This document shows, in pieces, positions 1 to 11,647 of a stretch of 64,000 nucleotides of DNA (its first letter is position 1; each line of letters opens with the position of its first letter). Source of the stretch: Anastatus disparis (taxonomy: Eukaryota; Arthropoda; Insecta; Hymenoptera; Eupelmidae). Position numbers and translations under genes: made by a program. Where the stretch lies: positions 684,501 to 748,500 of the forward strand of contig JAFFSR010000394.1 of assembly GCA_017163975.1 (NCBI GenBank). Reading direction: 5' to 3'. The notes below the pieces were generated by a model. That model made no database searches, was not told where the DNA came from, and saw only the letters and a program-made list of their open reading frames with translations.

Positions 1-760
1 ATTTAATATTTTCATCAAGCAGCCTTGCCTGCATTACTTCAAAATTCTTTATTACTTTGTCCTGATTCTTAAGTTTATCTAAGATGCCTCGCAAGCCATC
101 ATCAATACCCATTATGCTGCTCTCAACACTCCGGATCCGATCGAAAGCGCCTAAGACTGAGTCAAGCTTACGAGACAAATTTCCTTCAATTTCAGACAAA
201 GCAGCTTGAAAAATGGAGATGTCAGCATTACTATTCAATTTTACATTGTTATTTGTTAAATTCATTGTTTTATCATTTTTAATATTGGCAGCGGGGGCAA
301 CATGCGCAGCGCCACCTTTATTATGCGCCGGTTGAATTAAATTGTTATTATTTAAAGTGTTACTTAAGCTAATCTTCTTATTTTTCGCCGCGCCACTAGC
401 CTTCTGATGTTCCTTGGTTGTTGATTGCCCCTGTATGACGATAACCGGTGGTACTTGCGTGTCAGTTCTCGATGGAGTCGATGTGCTGAGGGGCGACTTC
501 TTCTCTGCCTTACCGACATCAAGTAGTTGGCTATTATTAATGCTAGCATCACGAGCATGTGAACTGGAGGGGGTGCCTCTCTCATTCTTTGTCTTTGTCT
601 TCACACATTTATTGCAGGTATAGTGGTAACCTGTGCCTACTAATTGTATGCGTGTCATACATTTAGCATGACAGCGCTGACGACAAGTCCAGCAATTATA
701 CAATCTCTTTGTTCCACATATGTCAGATGACGGCTGCTTACATATGGCACATCGATCCAT
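1..760 (-). CDS. PHD-finger ORF1-like protein of a non-LTR retrotransposon (partial)
   Basis: An uninterrupted minus-strand frame starts at an ATG and is still open at the window edge (253 codons visible). Residues 4-52 form a zinc-binding module with C4-C7, C23-C26, H31-C34 and C49-C52, the spacing of a PHD-type finger. It is followed by a low-complexity Ser/Thr/Asn-rich linker (residues 60-160) and a C-terminal stretch with heptad-like hydrophobic spacing that suggests a coiled coil. A nucleic-acid-binding zinc finger plus a coiled coil is typical of ORF1 (gag-like) proteins of CR1/L2-type non-LTR retrotransposons, which package the element RNA. The reverse transcriptase ORF2 would lie further left, outside the window. 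A host PHD protein is the alternative. The assignment to a retroelement is inferred from architecture and repeat-rich surroundings. Confidence 0.6.
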   Translation of the reverse strand, partial: MDRCAICKQPSSDICGTKRLYNCWTCRQRCHAKCMTRIQLVGTGYHYTCNKCVKTKTKNERGTPSSSHARDASINNSQLLDVGKAEKKSPLSTSTPSRTDTQVPPVIVIQGQSTTKEHQKASGAAKNKKISLSNTLNNNNLIQPAHNKGGAAHVAPAANIKNDKTMNLTNNNVKLNSNADISIFQAALSEIEGNLSRKLDSVLGAFDRIRSVESSIMGIDDGLRGILDKLKNQDKVIKNFEVMQARLLDENIK

Positions 761-1359
761 GATAGCGACCTCTTGCGGCAAATTTGAAAAATTTCGTTGC
801 TTAGCGTGTTCTGAAAACCACCAAAATACTGCCTTCCCTCCAAAAACATTCAGTTTATCACTAACCTCAAAAAAGCCCACCGGTCCAGAAAAACTCACAT
901 CAGCAAAGCAAGAACAGCATCACTGCTCACAAATTCGAAACAGACACTGTCTTGCATTAAGGCGCCTGCAAGTACCCTGAAACAAAAACGCCCAAAGGCA
1001 GCTTGCGGCAGAAAAAAGTCAAAAAAGTACAGAGCGTCTCAAAGCACGTCTGGCGCTACTTACGTGTTCCAAATAGCCTATTATTGATTAGAAAGAAGAA
1101 ACAAAAATCTATTTTTTAATAAACGCTATAGCTCTTAAATAGAAAAATATTATCACGATATTGATTGACAACAATTGAACCTAGCAAAGTCTATACTCAA
1201 GAAACTACATAATTATTAACGGCATAATTCAAAAACTTTTATAATATGTTGTTAAAATTAGCTCAACTGCAGTTCCAAAGAATAAATGAAAAGAAATTAC
1301 TATTACTACTATTATATTAAAATCAATTATTAAGACTTTTTTTCTTACATGAATATCTT
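761..1359. other. Leader of the ORF1 gene and non-coding spacer
   Basis: The first ~310 bases are less AT-rich and probably form the 5' leader of the retroelement transcribed leftwards; the composition drops to AT-rich spacer near 1,070, the likely 5' end of the element. The rest contains no gene. A segment at 1,300-1,380 (TTAAGACTTTTTTTCTTACA and following) is repeated, diverged, at 1,620-1,690. Confidence 0.4.
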
Positions 1360-1683
1360 TTGCATTATTGTCATATACATACATACACACACATATATAC
1401 ACACATATACACGTATCCATACACATACACTTACTTATATACACATACGTACATACACAATATCTGTCTCTCCGTCTCCGTCTGTAAGTCTCCGTTTCTC
1501 GATCTCCATCTGTCTGTCTTAGTCTCTCCGTCTCCGTCTTCGTGTCTCCGTCTCTGTCTCTCCGTTTTTGTTATAACTTTATTATATTACTTATATATCA
1601 TCTTATATTATATTACTTCCATTATATTAATGTGAAGAATTAAGCCTTTTTTTCTCCCGGGAATATCGTCTGTATAATTGTCC

Positions 1684-1753
<70 letters not shown>

Positions 1754-1872
1754 TCACATACTTGCACCTACACCTATGCACACATACACATACGCATATT
1801 CACATGCATACATCCACACATACACTTACACACATACATATACACACATACACATATATGTATGTATATATA
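1360..1872. repeat. Microsatellites: CATACA-type, TCTCCG/TCTGTC-type and a long (TA)n
   Basis: Three simple-sequence blocks follow each other: a (CA/TA)-rich CATACA-type array (1,370-1,460), a pyrimidine array built from CTCCGT and CTGTCT units (1,465-1,570) and a (TA)n run of about 65 bases (1,686-1,752), followed by more CATACA. The open frames in them encode only low-complexity peptides and are not genes. The same array order occurs on the other side of the neighbouring mariner element. Confidence 0.85.
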
Positions 1873-2149
1873 CAGGGTGTAAAAAAAGTAACGGAATGGT
1901 CCTGTATTTCTTTAAGCAAGATATTTTTGGCAAAGGTCAAGGTTATTCCTTTAGTAACTTTCATCGAGGAATGCGTCGGTGAACTTTATTTTGACCTTAA
2001 GGGTGACCTTCAAGGTCATTTCAAGGTCAACTTTTTTGTTTTCAAATGTGAACCCCCTATTTTGATACCGGCAATCGAAAGAGTGAAAAATTTTACGTTC
2101 AAATATGTACTCAGGTCACATGACCTGAAAGTAGTAAATTCTGCTCCCT

Positions 2150-2228
2150 TTGGGGTGCTGGTTTAGCGTGAGTCGCCTTGCCTCTCACGATGGAGTGCTG
2201 GTTAAGCGTGAGTCCCCTTGCCTCTCAC
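2150..2228. repeat. Two-copy tandem duplication inside the mariner element
   Basis: Two imperfect copies of a ~40-bp unit (GGGTGCTGGTTTAGCGTGAG / GGAGTGCTGGTTAAGCGTGA, each followed by CC-TTGCCTCTCAC) lie between the left inverted repeat and the 3' end of the transposase gene. Confidence 0.75.
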
Positions 2229-2241
2229 ATTTTGCTGATAT

Positions 2242-3751
2242 TTATTTCATTTTTTGAAACTGCGAGCCTTGAACTTCTTGGCAAGCAGTTATGCGTTCAT
2301 AAAAAGCAGTAACAACTCTGCGGATCATTTCTGTATCTATTAAAACAGCTTCTTGTAAAATCCTGTCCCGCAGTTCGTATAAAGTTTGTGGTTAAGGTGC
2401 GTATACTTTACTTTTTAAATAGTCCCAAAGAAAGTAATTAAGGGGCGTCAGATCGAGTGATCTAGCAGGCCACTCAATTTCACGACTTCTTCAAATCCAT
2501 CTGCCAGTGAATTATTCATTTAACTATGCTCGAACATTCCTACCAAAGTGAGGCGCAGCTCCATCCTGTTGAAACCATATTTCGTCAGAATTATTACCTG
2601 TTATTTCTCTTATTTCTGGTATAATTTGATTTCTGAGAAGCTCTTCATATCTATCGGCGGTGAGATTGCCTTCGATAAAAAAAGGACCTATCAATGTATC
2701 ATTCAAGATACCAGCCCAAACATTAACCTTTTGCGGGTATTGTGTATGACTTTCCAGCATCCTTAAAGGATCGGCATCGGACCAATATCTACAATTATGT
2801 CTGTTTACTTCACCATTTAACTGGAAAGTAACTTCATCAGAAAAAACTGTATTATACAAAAAATTTGGATCTGTGTCGATTCTAGTCATCATTGTTTCAC
2901 AAAATTCAACTTGGTGGTCTGGATCATCATCACTAAGCTCTTGTACCAAATGTACTTTATAGGGATGGAAATTTATAAAAAACTTTGGTGGTTTCTACGT
3001 ATACATTTTTTACATGTTTTCACGTATCCCTAACACCTTTATTTATCTTTTCCATTTCAATTACCCTCCTACCCACCCCATTCCGCATTCGCCCGGGGTA
3101 ATGCCCGTGAAGAAGAAAAAACGCTGTAGCCAAACCCAGTGGGATAAATGCTTAGGGAAAACCTTCTCCGGAATGGGTCGGTGTATATAGTGAATTCGGT
3201 ATTACGTAACCCTTGTACAAGAGTACTTACACCGTATTTGCCACACCTCCCGCTCACATTGTCAAGTGGATAGCACGCCCAAGCGACCATCACACAAAGC
3301 AAGTCAGAACCGGCCGCATGGGGCACTTGAGCGGTCACCTATCCAAGTACTAACCGTGGCCGATGCTGCTTAATTTTGCAGATCGCCTGGCGCGCGCCGA
3401 ACCACTCGGCCAATGCGTCGGTATGGGATGGAAATCTATATTTTTTAATATTTTTCGCACTGACTCATGAGAAATGTCATATTTATTTGATGCTTTACGT
3501 AGAATATGATGCTGATTTTCAACGAAAGTTTCAGCGATCTTAAATTGTTTTTCTTCAGTAGTTGCAGACTTTGGACGGCCAGATCTCTCGAGATCATCAA
3601 GAGTCCCATGCTCATCAAAACGCCGTACAGTTCTTTGTACTGTAGATTTAGATATTTGGCTTGCACCATCTCTGTTACGAAAAGTATGATTAAATAATAT
3701 CCGCGTATATTCTAAACTTCGCTGGCAATCTCCCCAACCACGCATCATCAA
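2242..3751 (-). pseudogene. mariner-like transposase, interrupted by a SINE
   Basis: The N-terminal part (3,350-3,751) carries the helix-turn-helix DNA-binding region with the SKSTVQRTVRRF and GRPKSATTEE signatures. The catalytic part (2,524-2,949) has FSDEVTFQLNG with the first catalytic Asp, VWAGI, FIEGNLTADRYEELL and WFQQDGAAPH with the second Asp. The C-terminal part continues to about 2,242 with EWPARSLDLTPLNYFLW, where this family normally has a third Asp (PLDYF): here it is Asn. The coding region is split by a SINE at about 2,976-3,423, and further stops occur downstream (near 2,392 and 2,490). A cut-and-paste transposase acting in the nucleus on the element's own inverted repeats; clearly inactive here. 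Confidence 0.9.
2976..3423 (-). mobile_element. SINE with 5S-rRNA-derived head
   Basis: A GC-richer ~450-bp block inside the mariner gene. Read on the minus strand, 3,390 to 3,331 closely resembles the 3' half of eukaryotic 5S rRNA (TTAAGCAGCATCGG... then GGTTAGTACTTGGATAGGTG), the part holding the internal Pol III control region. A near-identical 14-bp target duplication, GGGATGGAAAT(T/C)TATA, borders it at about 2,962-2,976 and 3,426-3,440, and both copies fall in the same codons of the transposase. This is the structure of a 5S-derived (SINE3-type) element. It is not a functional 5S gene: only part of the molecule is present and the first half is unlike 5S. Confidence 0.75.
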
Positions 3752-4680
3752 TAGAGATATTCTTTCCCGCTCAGAAAGTCAAACATATGCTATGGCTGAT
3801 ATGAAAATGAGAACAAAAAACTAAAGAAATTGCGGGAAGACTCTTCAAAAAATTAAAAAATCAATATTAAACTTTATTTATTTGAAAGAGAGATACTACA
3901 AATGCAGTCTATTTAACTATTCAAATTTTTTGTATAACACTTAGAAGATGAAGAAAAAATTTAATATTAACAAAAATTTAACATTTAACGCTTTAAATTT
4001 ATGTTACTTTCTAAGGAAGGTAAATATCAAAATTAGGAGTTCAATTGTAAAATATGACTTAAAAACAATGGATAAATACTAAAAAGATCTAGGAAATTGT
4101 TGACGTCGCTAACTTGGCATGAGTGCAGAGTTCATAAACAATAACTGTGTAGCGTAAGATAGAGCCTTACTCGTATTGTTTGAGCCATTTATTATATTAC
4201 AAATTTACTGGAAATAACCATTATCTTGACCGGTATAAAAAAGTCTCACCTCGAATTAGCCCAAGTTTAGATGACCTTGAAGGTCATCCTCAAAGTCAAA
4301 ATAAAGGTCACCATCGAATCCTCGTTGAAAGTTACTAAAGGAATGGTCTTGTCCAGTACGATACATACCTTTCCAGAGGTCAGACGGTCATGAGTTTCAG
4401 ATGTCCTTCAAACCAGGTTTAAGGTCGTTCAGGTCATGTGACCTGAGTAAAAATTTCAACGTAAAATTTTCCACTCTTCCGATTGCCGGTATCAAAATAG
4501 GGGGTTCGCATTTAAAAAAAAAGTTGACCTTGAAATGATCTTGAAGGTCATCCTCAAGGTCAAAATAAAGTTCACCATCGGATTCCTCGTTGAAAGTTAC
4601 TAAAGGAATAACCTTGACCTTTGACAAAAATATCTTGCCTAAAAAATACAGGACCGTTCCGTTACTTTTTTGACACCCTG

Positions 4681-5210
4681 TATATATATATTCCCATGGA
4701 CATTCTCGCACATACATGTCACATAAATACATACACTCATACACATAAACACATACACACATACACATACAATTATAATCATATGCACATACACGTACAG
4801 AATATTTGCATCTCCATCTCCATCTTCTTGTCTCCGTCTCTCTATCTCCGTCCTTATGTCTATGTCTCTCCGTCTCTGCCTCTCTGTCTCTGCCTCTTTA
4901 TCTCTGTCTATCCGACTCCGTCCCTCCATCTACGCTCTCCGTCTATGTCTCTTTGTCTCCGTTCCTACGACTCCTTTTTTTCGTCTTTGTTTCTCTGTCT
5001 CTGTCTCTCTATTTTTGTCCCTTCGTCCCTCTGTCCATGTCTTTTTGTCTCCATCTTTTCGTTTTCGTCTTTCCGTTTATGTCTCTTTGTTTCCGTCTCT
5101 CTGTCTTTTTCTTTCCGTTTCTCCGTCTCCGTCTCTATGTCTTCATCTCTACTTCTCTGTTCCTACCTCTCCGTTTTTTCATCTCCGACCCTCTGTCTGA
5201 AACACATGAT
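4681..5210. repeat. CATACA-type and TCTCCG/TCTTTG pyrimidine arrays
   Basis: A short (TA)n and CATACA-type array (4,681-4,800) leads into ~400 bases built almost only from CTCCGTCTC, CTGTCTCT and TCTTTGTCT variants. All three plus-strand frames stay open over long distances because the repeat unit lacks stop codons, giving Ser/Leu-rich translations that are not genes. Confidence 0.85.
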
Positions 5211-6540
5211 TAAAAAGAATGAATTTCTATCATATTTTTTAATTTATTTAAATAAAATTAAGTGAAACAAATTTTTAATTCATCATGATGATATGATTTG
5301 GATTTGATTTTTATGCATATTGGAACTTTAATTAATCCTTTTTTCTCAAATATATAAAAACTAAATTTTAAACAGAACTGCAATATAAAAATTTATAAAT
5401 TAAGGCAATTTTTTTACTTTAAAATTAGCTTAATTATACATATCAATATAATATATAAAAATTTAACTGAGCGACAATAGAGCGAGGTAAATTGAGATCG
5501 TATAGATTAGAATCAGAAAGAAATTTCAGCAAAGAAAAGATTTTGGTTAAATGTTTTATCATTAATTCATTCTATAAATATTAAATTTTATGAAAAATGG
5601 AGTTTAGAAGAAATATTTATATACAAACAAAAAAAATGAACAAAACAAAATGAACTAACTAACAAAAAAACTTAAGTTTAAAACTTCAAATGAACGATGT
5701 TTAATTATGAACATTGAACTTTGTTTTTATAATGTTTATGTTTCTTTTATGTTTATGTATTTGATAAAAGGTAATTTATTAAAATTTTAAGAATAATTAT
5801 CCATCAGAATTTTTAATTATCTATATAAATAACATTTAAAATTTTTATTTCAGGATTTTTCATAGTTTTTCGGAAGTATTTGGAATTCTCATATTAAATA
5901 ATTTTAATTCAGTAATTGTAAAAAAATTAAATATAATAACATTGAAGAATCTGAAAATGATATTGAACGAAAACCAATTCTAACATTTAAAAATAATCTT
6001 AATCATAAAAAATTATTAAAATTAACAAAAGTTTTGATTGAGAAATTGAATAATTTAAATATATAACGCAACATGAAAATCAATTTAATTCGCAAAACAT
6101 TAATGTAGATACGAAACTTAAAAATGATTTCAAGAGGAATGAAAAATAAAAAAAAATTATTAAAGTTACGGTTGAAAAATTAAAAATTAATAATATATTG
6201 CAACAAAAAGTTAAATTTCCAACCAAAATGAATCTATAAAAAACAATGAAGAATCTTCAAACAAAAATAAGAATTTAACATATCAACAAAATCACAACAA
6301 TGATAGACGCATTCATGACAAATCGTATTATAAATATGATAAAGATAAAGTTTTTGAAAATAAAAAGCAATATTAATTGAAAAACAAACAAAATATTGAA
6401 ACGTTTAAATAAATCTTATGAAAAAACATTTTAAAAAAAAGATGATAATTTAATACCTTCAGTGAAAAATAAAAATTATTATGAAAAAAACAAAGATGAA
6501 TACAAAACAAAAGAAAATTAAAATAATATAAATTATTACC
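5211..6540. other. Very AT-rich region, probable decayed 5' part of the Helitron
   Basis: No complete gene. From about 6,290 the plus strand still reads short Lys/Tyr/Glu/Asn-rich segments (for example YYKYDKDKVFENKKQY) that resemble the low-complexity charged N-termini of Helitron Rep-helicases, but they are broken by stops. Before 6,200 nothing recognisable is seen. I could not locate a Helitron 5' end. Confidence 0.4.
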
Positions 6541-8091
6541 AAAAAGCTAATAATACATTGACCAATAATAATGAAAATTATATCATGGAAAATAATATTG
6601 GTGGTTTGAATTTTATTTGTGATTTCGCATTCGAAATGTCAAGCAATAAGAAATTTACATCATGTTGTAAAAAAGGAAATATAACATTAGAAGAAGACCC
6701 AGAATATCCTAAAGAGATTAAGAAATTACTTACGGGAAATTCTATGATAAGTAATAATTTTAAAAAATGCATAAGATCATATAATAACACTTCAGAATTT
6801 GCTAGTTTTGGTGCAACATTTGATTAATTATTTGATTGAGGTCCTTAAGTTATACGTTTTTGTGGACAAATATATCATAATACATATGCATTACATGCAA
6901 ATGAAAATGAATCAAGAATGTATGGACAATTATACATATTTGATAACAAAGAAGCAAATAAATGCCGCATAGAAAACAATCTGAATTGTTCCATTAAATT
7001 ATTAAATACATTAGATTCTATAATTAGGAGAAATAATCCTTACGCAGCAGCTTACAAAATGATGCAAGAAGTAGAAATTAAAGGAAATAATTGTTTTATT
7101 GTAAATGGGACTATACCTAGGGATGTTAAAATGTTTATAAGACAAAACGATAACTTTGATAAACATCGATATAATGAAGCTAAATGTAATGAAGTAGCAG
7201 TAGTTTTTGTAGGAAATGAATTACCTATTGAAAGAGACATATGTATTTATTCGAAAACAGAAAAACCAATAAGAATCCTATATATAAGTAAACACGTAGA
7301 TCTTATGATTATATATTTTTTTATATTCATGCGTTCAAATGAAGAATTCAAGATTATATTTTATAAAGAAAACTCAAGATTCTTTAAGAACAGAACTTTA
7401 TCAAGGCATGATGAATGTCTTAAAAAATAAAAAAAACGAAATCAATGATAGTTTAAAAATTGGAAAAATGTTTATATTACCATAAACTTTTACAGGAAGT
7501 CCGCGTTCCTTACATCAAAATTTTCTTAATTCCATGACATTAGTACAAAGAATTGAAAAACCAGATTTTTTTATTACCATGACATGCAATCCGTAATGGG
7601 AAGAAATCACAAATAATATAGGACAAAGTGAAGAAGTAATAGATAGACCAGATATTGTTGTTGAAGTATTTTATCAAGAATTAAAATTAAAAAATATTAA
7701 AAATTGAAAAATATTAATAGAACAAATTACGAAAAAACATATTTTGGGAAAATGCATTGCATATTCATACGTAGTAGAATTTTAAAAGAGAGGATTACCG
7801 CATGCATGTATGCTAATATTTTTAAGTAAAGATGATAACATTTACAACAGTGATGACGTTGATAAATTTATAGTAGCTGGAATACCAAATAATAATAAGA
7901 ATCCCAGATTATATGAAATAGTTAAACAATTTATGATCTATAGCCCTACTAAAGATCAGAATAAAAACTCACCTTGTATGGATAAGGAATCAGGAAAGTG
8001 TACGAAAAATTTTCCGAAACCATTTAATGAAACTACAATAATGACAAATGGTGATCCTATTTATCGACAAAGAAATAATAAAAATGAGATA
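6541..8091 (+). pseudogene. Helitron Rep-helicase, N-terminal and Rep part (broken)
   Basis: Consecutive fragments match the Helitron-like N-terminal region in order: CCKKGNITL followed by IRSYNNTSEFASFGATFD (6,650-6,827), YGQLYIFDNKEA and RRNNPYAAAYKM (6,918-7,080), HDECLKK with the FTGSPRSLHQNFLNSM and PDFFITMTCNP segments (7,400-7,600), then RGLPHACMLIFL (about 7,790-7,830) at the place of the HUH motif of the rolling-circle nuclease. The second His of HxH is Cys here. Downstream come NFPKPFNETT and GDPIYRQRNN. Several stops and frameshifts separate the fragments. The last fragment ends exactly where a large palindrome is inserted; the gene resumes at 10,403. Confidence 0.85.
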
Positions 8092-10402
8092 TAGTCCAGT
8101 AAAATTAGTCGAAATGCGTAATGTAATGAGTAACAGGTGCACACCACTAATAATGGCTTTGTTGGATGATTAGAAATAAAACTCTTGAGAGACCCTAAAA
8201 ATTTAAGCCGTCAGAAATTTTTAAACAATGATTTAAGGTGCAAAATTCGTAAAAATCACTGTTTTTTTGAGGTAGCTTGAAATCGTTTGCGATTGAATAT
8301 ATGAAAATTATACTATTTGTAGGTGTTTCAAAGACGATTAATTTGAGACGTCATTGATCAAAATCGGTTGATAAATTTTATAAATAATGATAAACAAAAA
8401 TCGAAAATCGCGAAATTTTCAAATATTAGTCATTCGATAAAAAAAAGAATGTACATGTTTGTAATTTAACAAAAATGTGCCTTTTATTATCCTTAAGTTA
8501 CCATTAAAATTTTATTAAAAAATATTCATTATTTTATATGATATTCTATTAATTTATTAAAAAAAGTTTTAATGTACGTTAAAAATTTCACCCAAACACG
8601 TCATGGTAGAGACTTTATGAGAATCATATCATATTTAGGTATTAACGTAGATTTTATGAATTTGATGTGAAATCGTGTCCATTTCATTATTTTCAACCTA
8701 AATACGGCAAAAATAAAAAAGTAAATGTTTTCTTAATGGTTTATTTAATCGTTTTGCAACTAATAAAAATATCAATATAGGGATTTGATATTCTTATTAC
8801 AGGCAATTTTACGCAATTTGTTTTAATAACAAGAATGCTCTAGCTCAATTAGAAGCCAAGATAATTTTTTTTTTTAAATTCGCTAATTGTTTATTTATAA
8901 AGATTAAGGACTGATATTTTTATCACAGCTAGTATAATACTTGAAGTTTATGATTCCATTATATTAGAGATGAAATAAACATTTGGCAATGTTAAAAATT
9001 AATAAAAAAGTAATCAAGATTGCTACTAGTAAAACAGAGTCACCTTTCCTGCCTTGCAAGAAAATTGATTTGCCGAGTTATAATTCATGTTCCGATTGAA
9101 AATTCATTGTAGCTCGGTTAATTATTGTCTAATTCCGACGTTTTTTTTCTAAATCGGGGTAGCGCGTGGAAATAATAACAACTGCTGTATTCGTTTTTCA
9201 TTCTCAAAGCTTTCTGCTAAAATGAATAATTAAAATATGTTGAAAAAAATTTTATTTGCGATAATTATTGTTAAATAAAAAGTTTTGAAAAACCAATACA
9301 ACAGTTGTTATTATTTTCACGCGCTTACCCGATTTAGAAAAAAAACGTCGGAATTAGACAATAATTAACCGAGCTACAATGAATTTTCAATCGGAACATG
9401 AATTATAACTCGGCAAATCAATTCTCTTGCAAGACAGGAAAGGTGACTCTGTTTCACTAGTAGCAATCTTGATTACTTTATTATTAATTTTTAACATTGC
9501 CAAATGTTTATTTCATCTCTAATATAATGGAATCATAAACTTCAAGTATTATACTAGCTGTGATAAAAATATCAGTCCTTAATCTTTATAAATAAACAAT
9601 TAGCGAATTTAAAAAAAAAATTATCTTGGCTTCTAATTGAGCTAGAGCATTCTTGTTATTAAAACAAATTGCGTAAAATTGCCTGTAATAAGAATATCAA
9701 ATCCCTACATTGATATTTTTATTAGTTGCAAAACGATTAAATAAACCATTAAGAAAACATTTACTTTTTTATTTTTGCCGTATTTAGGTTGAAAATAATG
9801 AAATGGACACGATTTCACATCAAATTCATAAAATCTACGTTAATACCTAAATATGATATGATTCTCATAAAGTCTCTACCATGACGTGTTTGGGTGAAAT
9901 TTTTAACGTACATTAAAACTTTTTTTAATAAATTAATAGAATATCATATAAAATAATGAATATTTTTTAATAAAATTTTTATGGTAACTTAAGGATAATA
10001 AAAGGCACATTTTTGTTAAATTACAAACATGTACATCCTTTTTTTTATCAAATGACAAATATTTGAAAATTTCGCGATTTTCGATTTTTGTTTATCATTA
10101 TTTATAAAATTTATCAACCGATTTTGATCAATGATGTCTCAAATTAATCGTCTTTGAAACACCTACAAATAGTATAATTTTCATATATCCAATCGCAAGC
10201 GATTTCAAGCTACCTCAAAAAAACAGTGATTTTTACGAATTTTGCACCTTAAATCATTGTTTACAAATTTCTGACAGCTCAAATTTTTAGGGTAATTTCA
10301 GAGTTTCATTTCTAATCATCCAACAAAGCCATTTTTAGTGGTGTGCACATGTTACTAATTACATTAAATTTTAGGTCTTTTTCTGCTAATTCTATTGGAC
10401 TA
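8092..10402. mobile_element. 2.3-kb near-perfect palindromic (foldback) element in the Helitron gene
   Basis: The whole block is an inverted repeat with arms of about 1.1 kb and a spacer of about 80 bases near 9,245. The ends read TAGTCCAGTAAAATTAG and CTAATTCTATTGGACTA. Flanking ATA (left) and ATAT (right), and restoration of the Helitron reading frame when the block is ignored, indicate a 3-4 bp target duplication. Arms differ by only scattered substitutions. No ORF of note occurs inside. The same terminal sequence bounds the palindrome at 59,716-61,727. Confidence 0.85.
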
Positions 10403-11544
10403 ATATTATACACAAAAAACAAGTGGGCAGACAATAGATTTGTGGTTTTTTATAACCCATATTTATGCCTAAAGTTTAACTGTCATATTATTATCGAATT
10501 ATGTTCAGCAATAAAAGTTATAGAATACTTATTTGAATACTGCCTCGAAGGACATGATTGTGCATTTATCGAAATGAAAGCAAGTGAAATAAATACTGAA
10601 AGTAATACCAATAATGAAACGGATGAAACGAATGATTTGGATATGATTTATCATGAAATTAAACAATACGTAAGCACAAGATACGTTTGCCCACCAGAAG
10701 CTATGCATCGCATATTGAAATATAATATTAGTAAACTTTCACATACAATTTATAGATAAGCTGTTCATAATTAAAATGAACAATATGTGTATTTTAAAGA
10801 AGGATCCGAACACGAAATTGATAAGAAAAATGTAAATACAACACTAACAGCGTGGTTTAAACTTAATAAAAGTGACCAAAAGACACATAATTACTTCTAT
10901 TCTGATATACCGCAACATTATGTTTTTAATCGAATACATAAAACATATACAAAAATAATAAAAACTATAAAACTTATTTTAACTAGAATGTACTCAGTTA
11001 ATCCAAAACGATAAGGAAGATTCTTTTTAAGATTATTTCTTCTTCACATTAAAGCTGCAAGATCTTTTGAAAGCTTAGAAACTTTCGATAGAATTACATA
11101 CCCAACATTCTTTAAAGCAGCAAAAGCAAGAAATTTAGTTGAAATAGATGATGAATGGTATAAATGTTTAGAAGAAGCATGTTAATCTCGATTTCAAAAA
11201 GCTCTTTCTCAATAATTCACTTACATTTGTACATTTCACAATCCAATTGATGCTCGAGAATCATATGAAAAATACAAAATCTATTTTTATTATATTACCA
11301 AAAATGAATTAACAAAAAGGTGAAGAATATGCATTAAGCATAATTAATGATATTATAACTAATAATGATTTCCAATTAAGTGACTTTAATTTACCTATTA
11401 TAGAATACTACATTGAAAATAACGAAATTAAATATAATACAGTAAATAATGTTAATAATATTCGGTCAATTATTGATAATCTAACAAATGCTCAAACGGT
11501 TATTTTTAATACAGTAATAAATTTATTAAATACAAACTGCACTA

Positions 11545-11608
<64 letters not shown>

Positions 11609-11647
11609 CGGTCCAGGTGGATGTGGTAAAAGCTGTTTATCAAATAC
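10403..11647 (+). pseudogene. Helitron Rep-helicase, central part and start of the Pif1-like helicase (broken)
   Basis: Directly after the palindrome the frame continues with KWADNRFVVFYNPYL, then CSAIKVIEYLFEYCLEGHD, the region following the Rep domain in Helitrons. Later fragments give STRYVCPPEAMHRI, TLTAWFKLN and YSDIPQHYVF (10,660-10,930), then LRLFLLHIKAARSFESL and DDEWYKCLEEAC (11,020-11,185), separated by stops or frameshifts. At 11,480-11,630 the helicase begins with the expected linker, interrupted by a (TA)n expansion, and YGPGGCGKS, the Walker A motif of the Pif1 family. The gene stops near 11,640 where Maverick copy 1 sequence begins; the rest of the helicase is missing. Confidence 0.85.
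11549..11601. repeat. (TA)n microsatellite inside the helicase frame
   Basis: About 52 bases of alternating TA sit directly before the Walker A motif and are read as Ile-Tyr repeats without breaking the local frame. Confidence 0.9.

Larger units (their letters stand above)
1873..4680 (-). mobile_element. mariner/Tc1-type transposon with ~255-bp terminal inverted repeats
   Basis: Both ends read CAGGGTGT...ACACCCTG and are flanked by TA, the standard Tc1/mariner target duplication. The inverted repeats span about 1,873-2,131 and 4,431-4,680 and match closely. They contain several TCAAGGTCA-type motifs. An extra partial copy of the right repeat lies at 4,260-4,350, so the right end has a tandem duplication. 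The transposase gene is on the minus strand and is dead (see the separate entry). The element landed inside microsatellite DNA. The remaining interior (3,752-4,260) is AT-rich without other genes. Confidence 0.9.

Noticed and set aside
1678..2166. ORF with a long Ile-Tyr repeat
   Set aside because: Translation of a (TA)n microsatellite running into the mariner inverted repeat.
3331..3390. 5S rRNA gene
   Set aside because: Only the 3' half is similar and it is bounded by target duplications inside a transposase gene; a SINE explains it.
4621..5265. Long overlapping ORFs rich in Ser, Leu, Phe and Val on the plus strand
   Set aside because: All frames are open because the DNA is a CTCCGT/CTGTCT repeat without stop codons; no domain and no start context.
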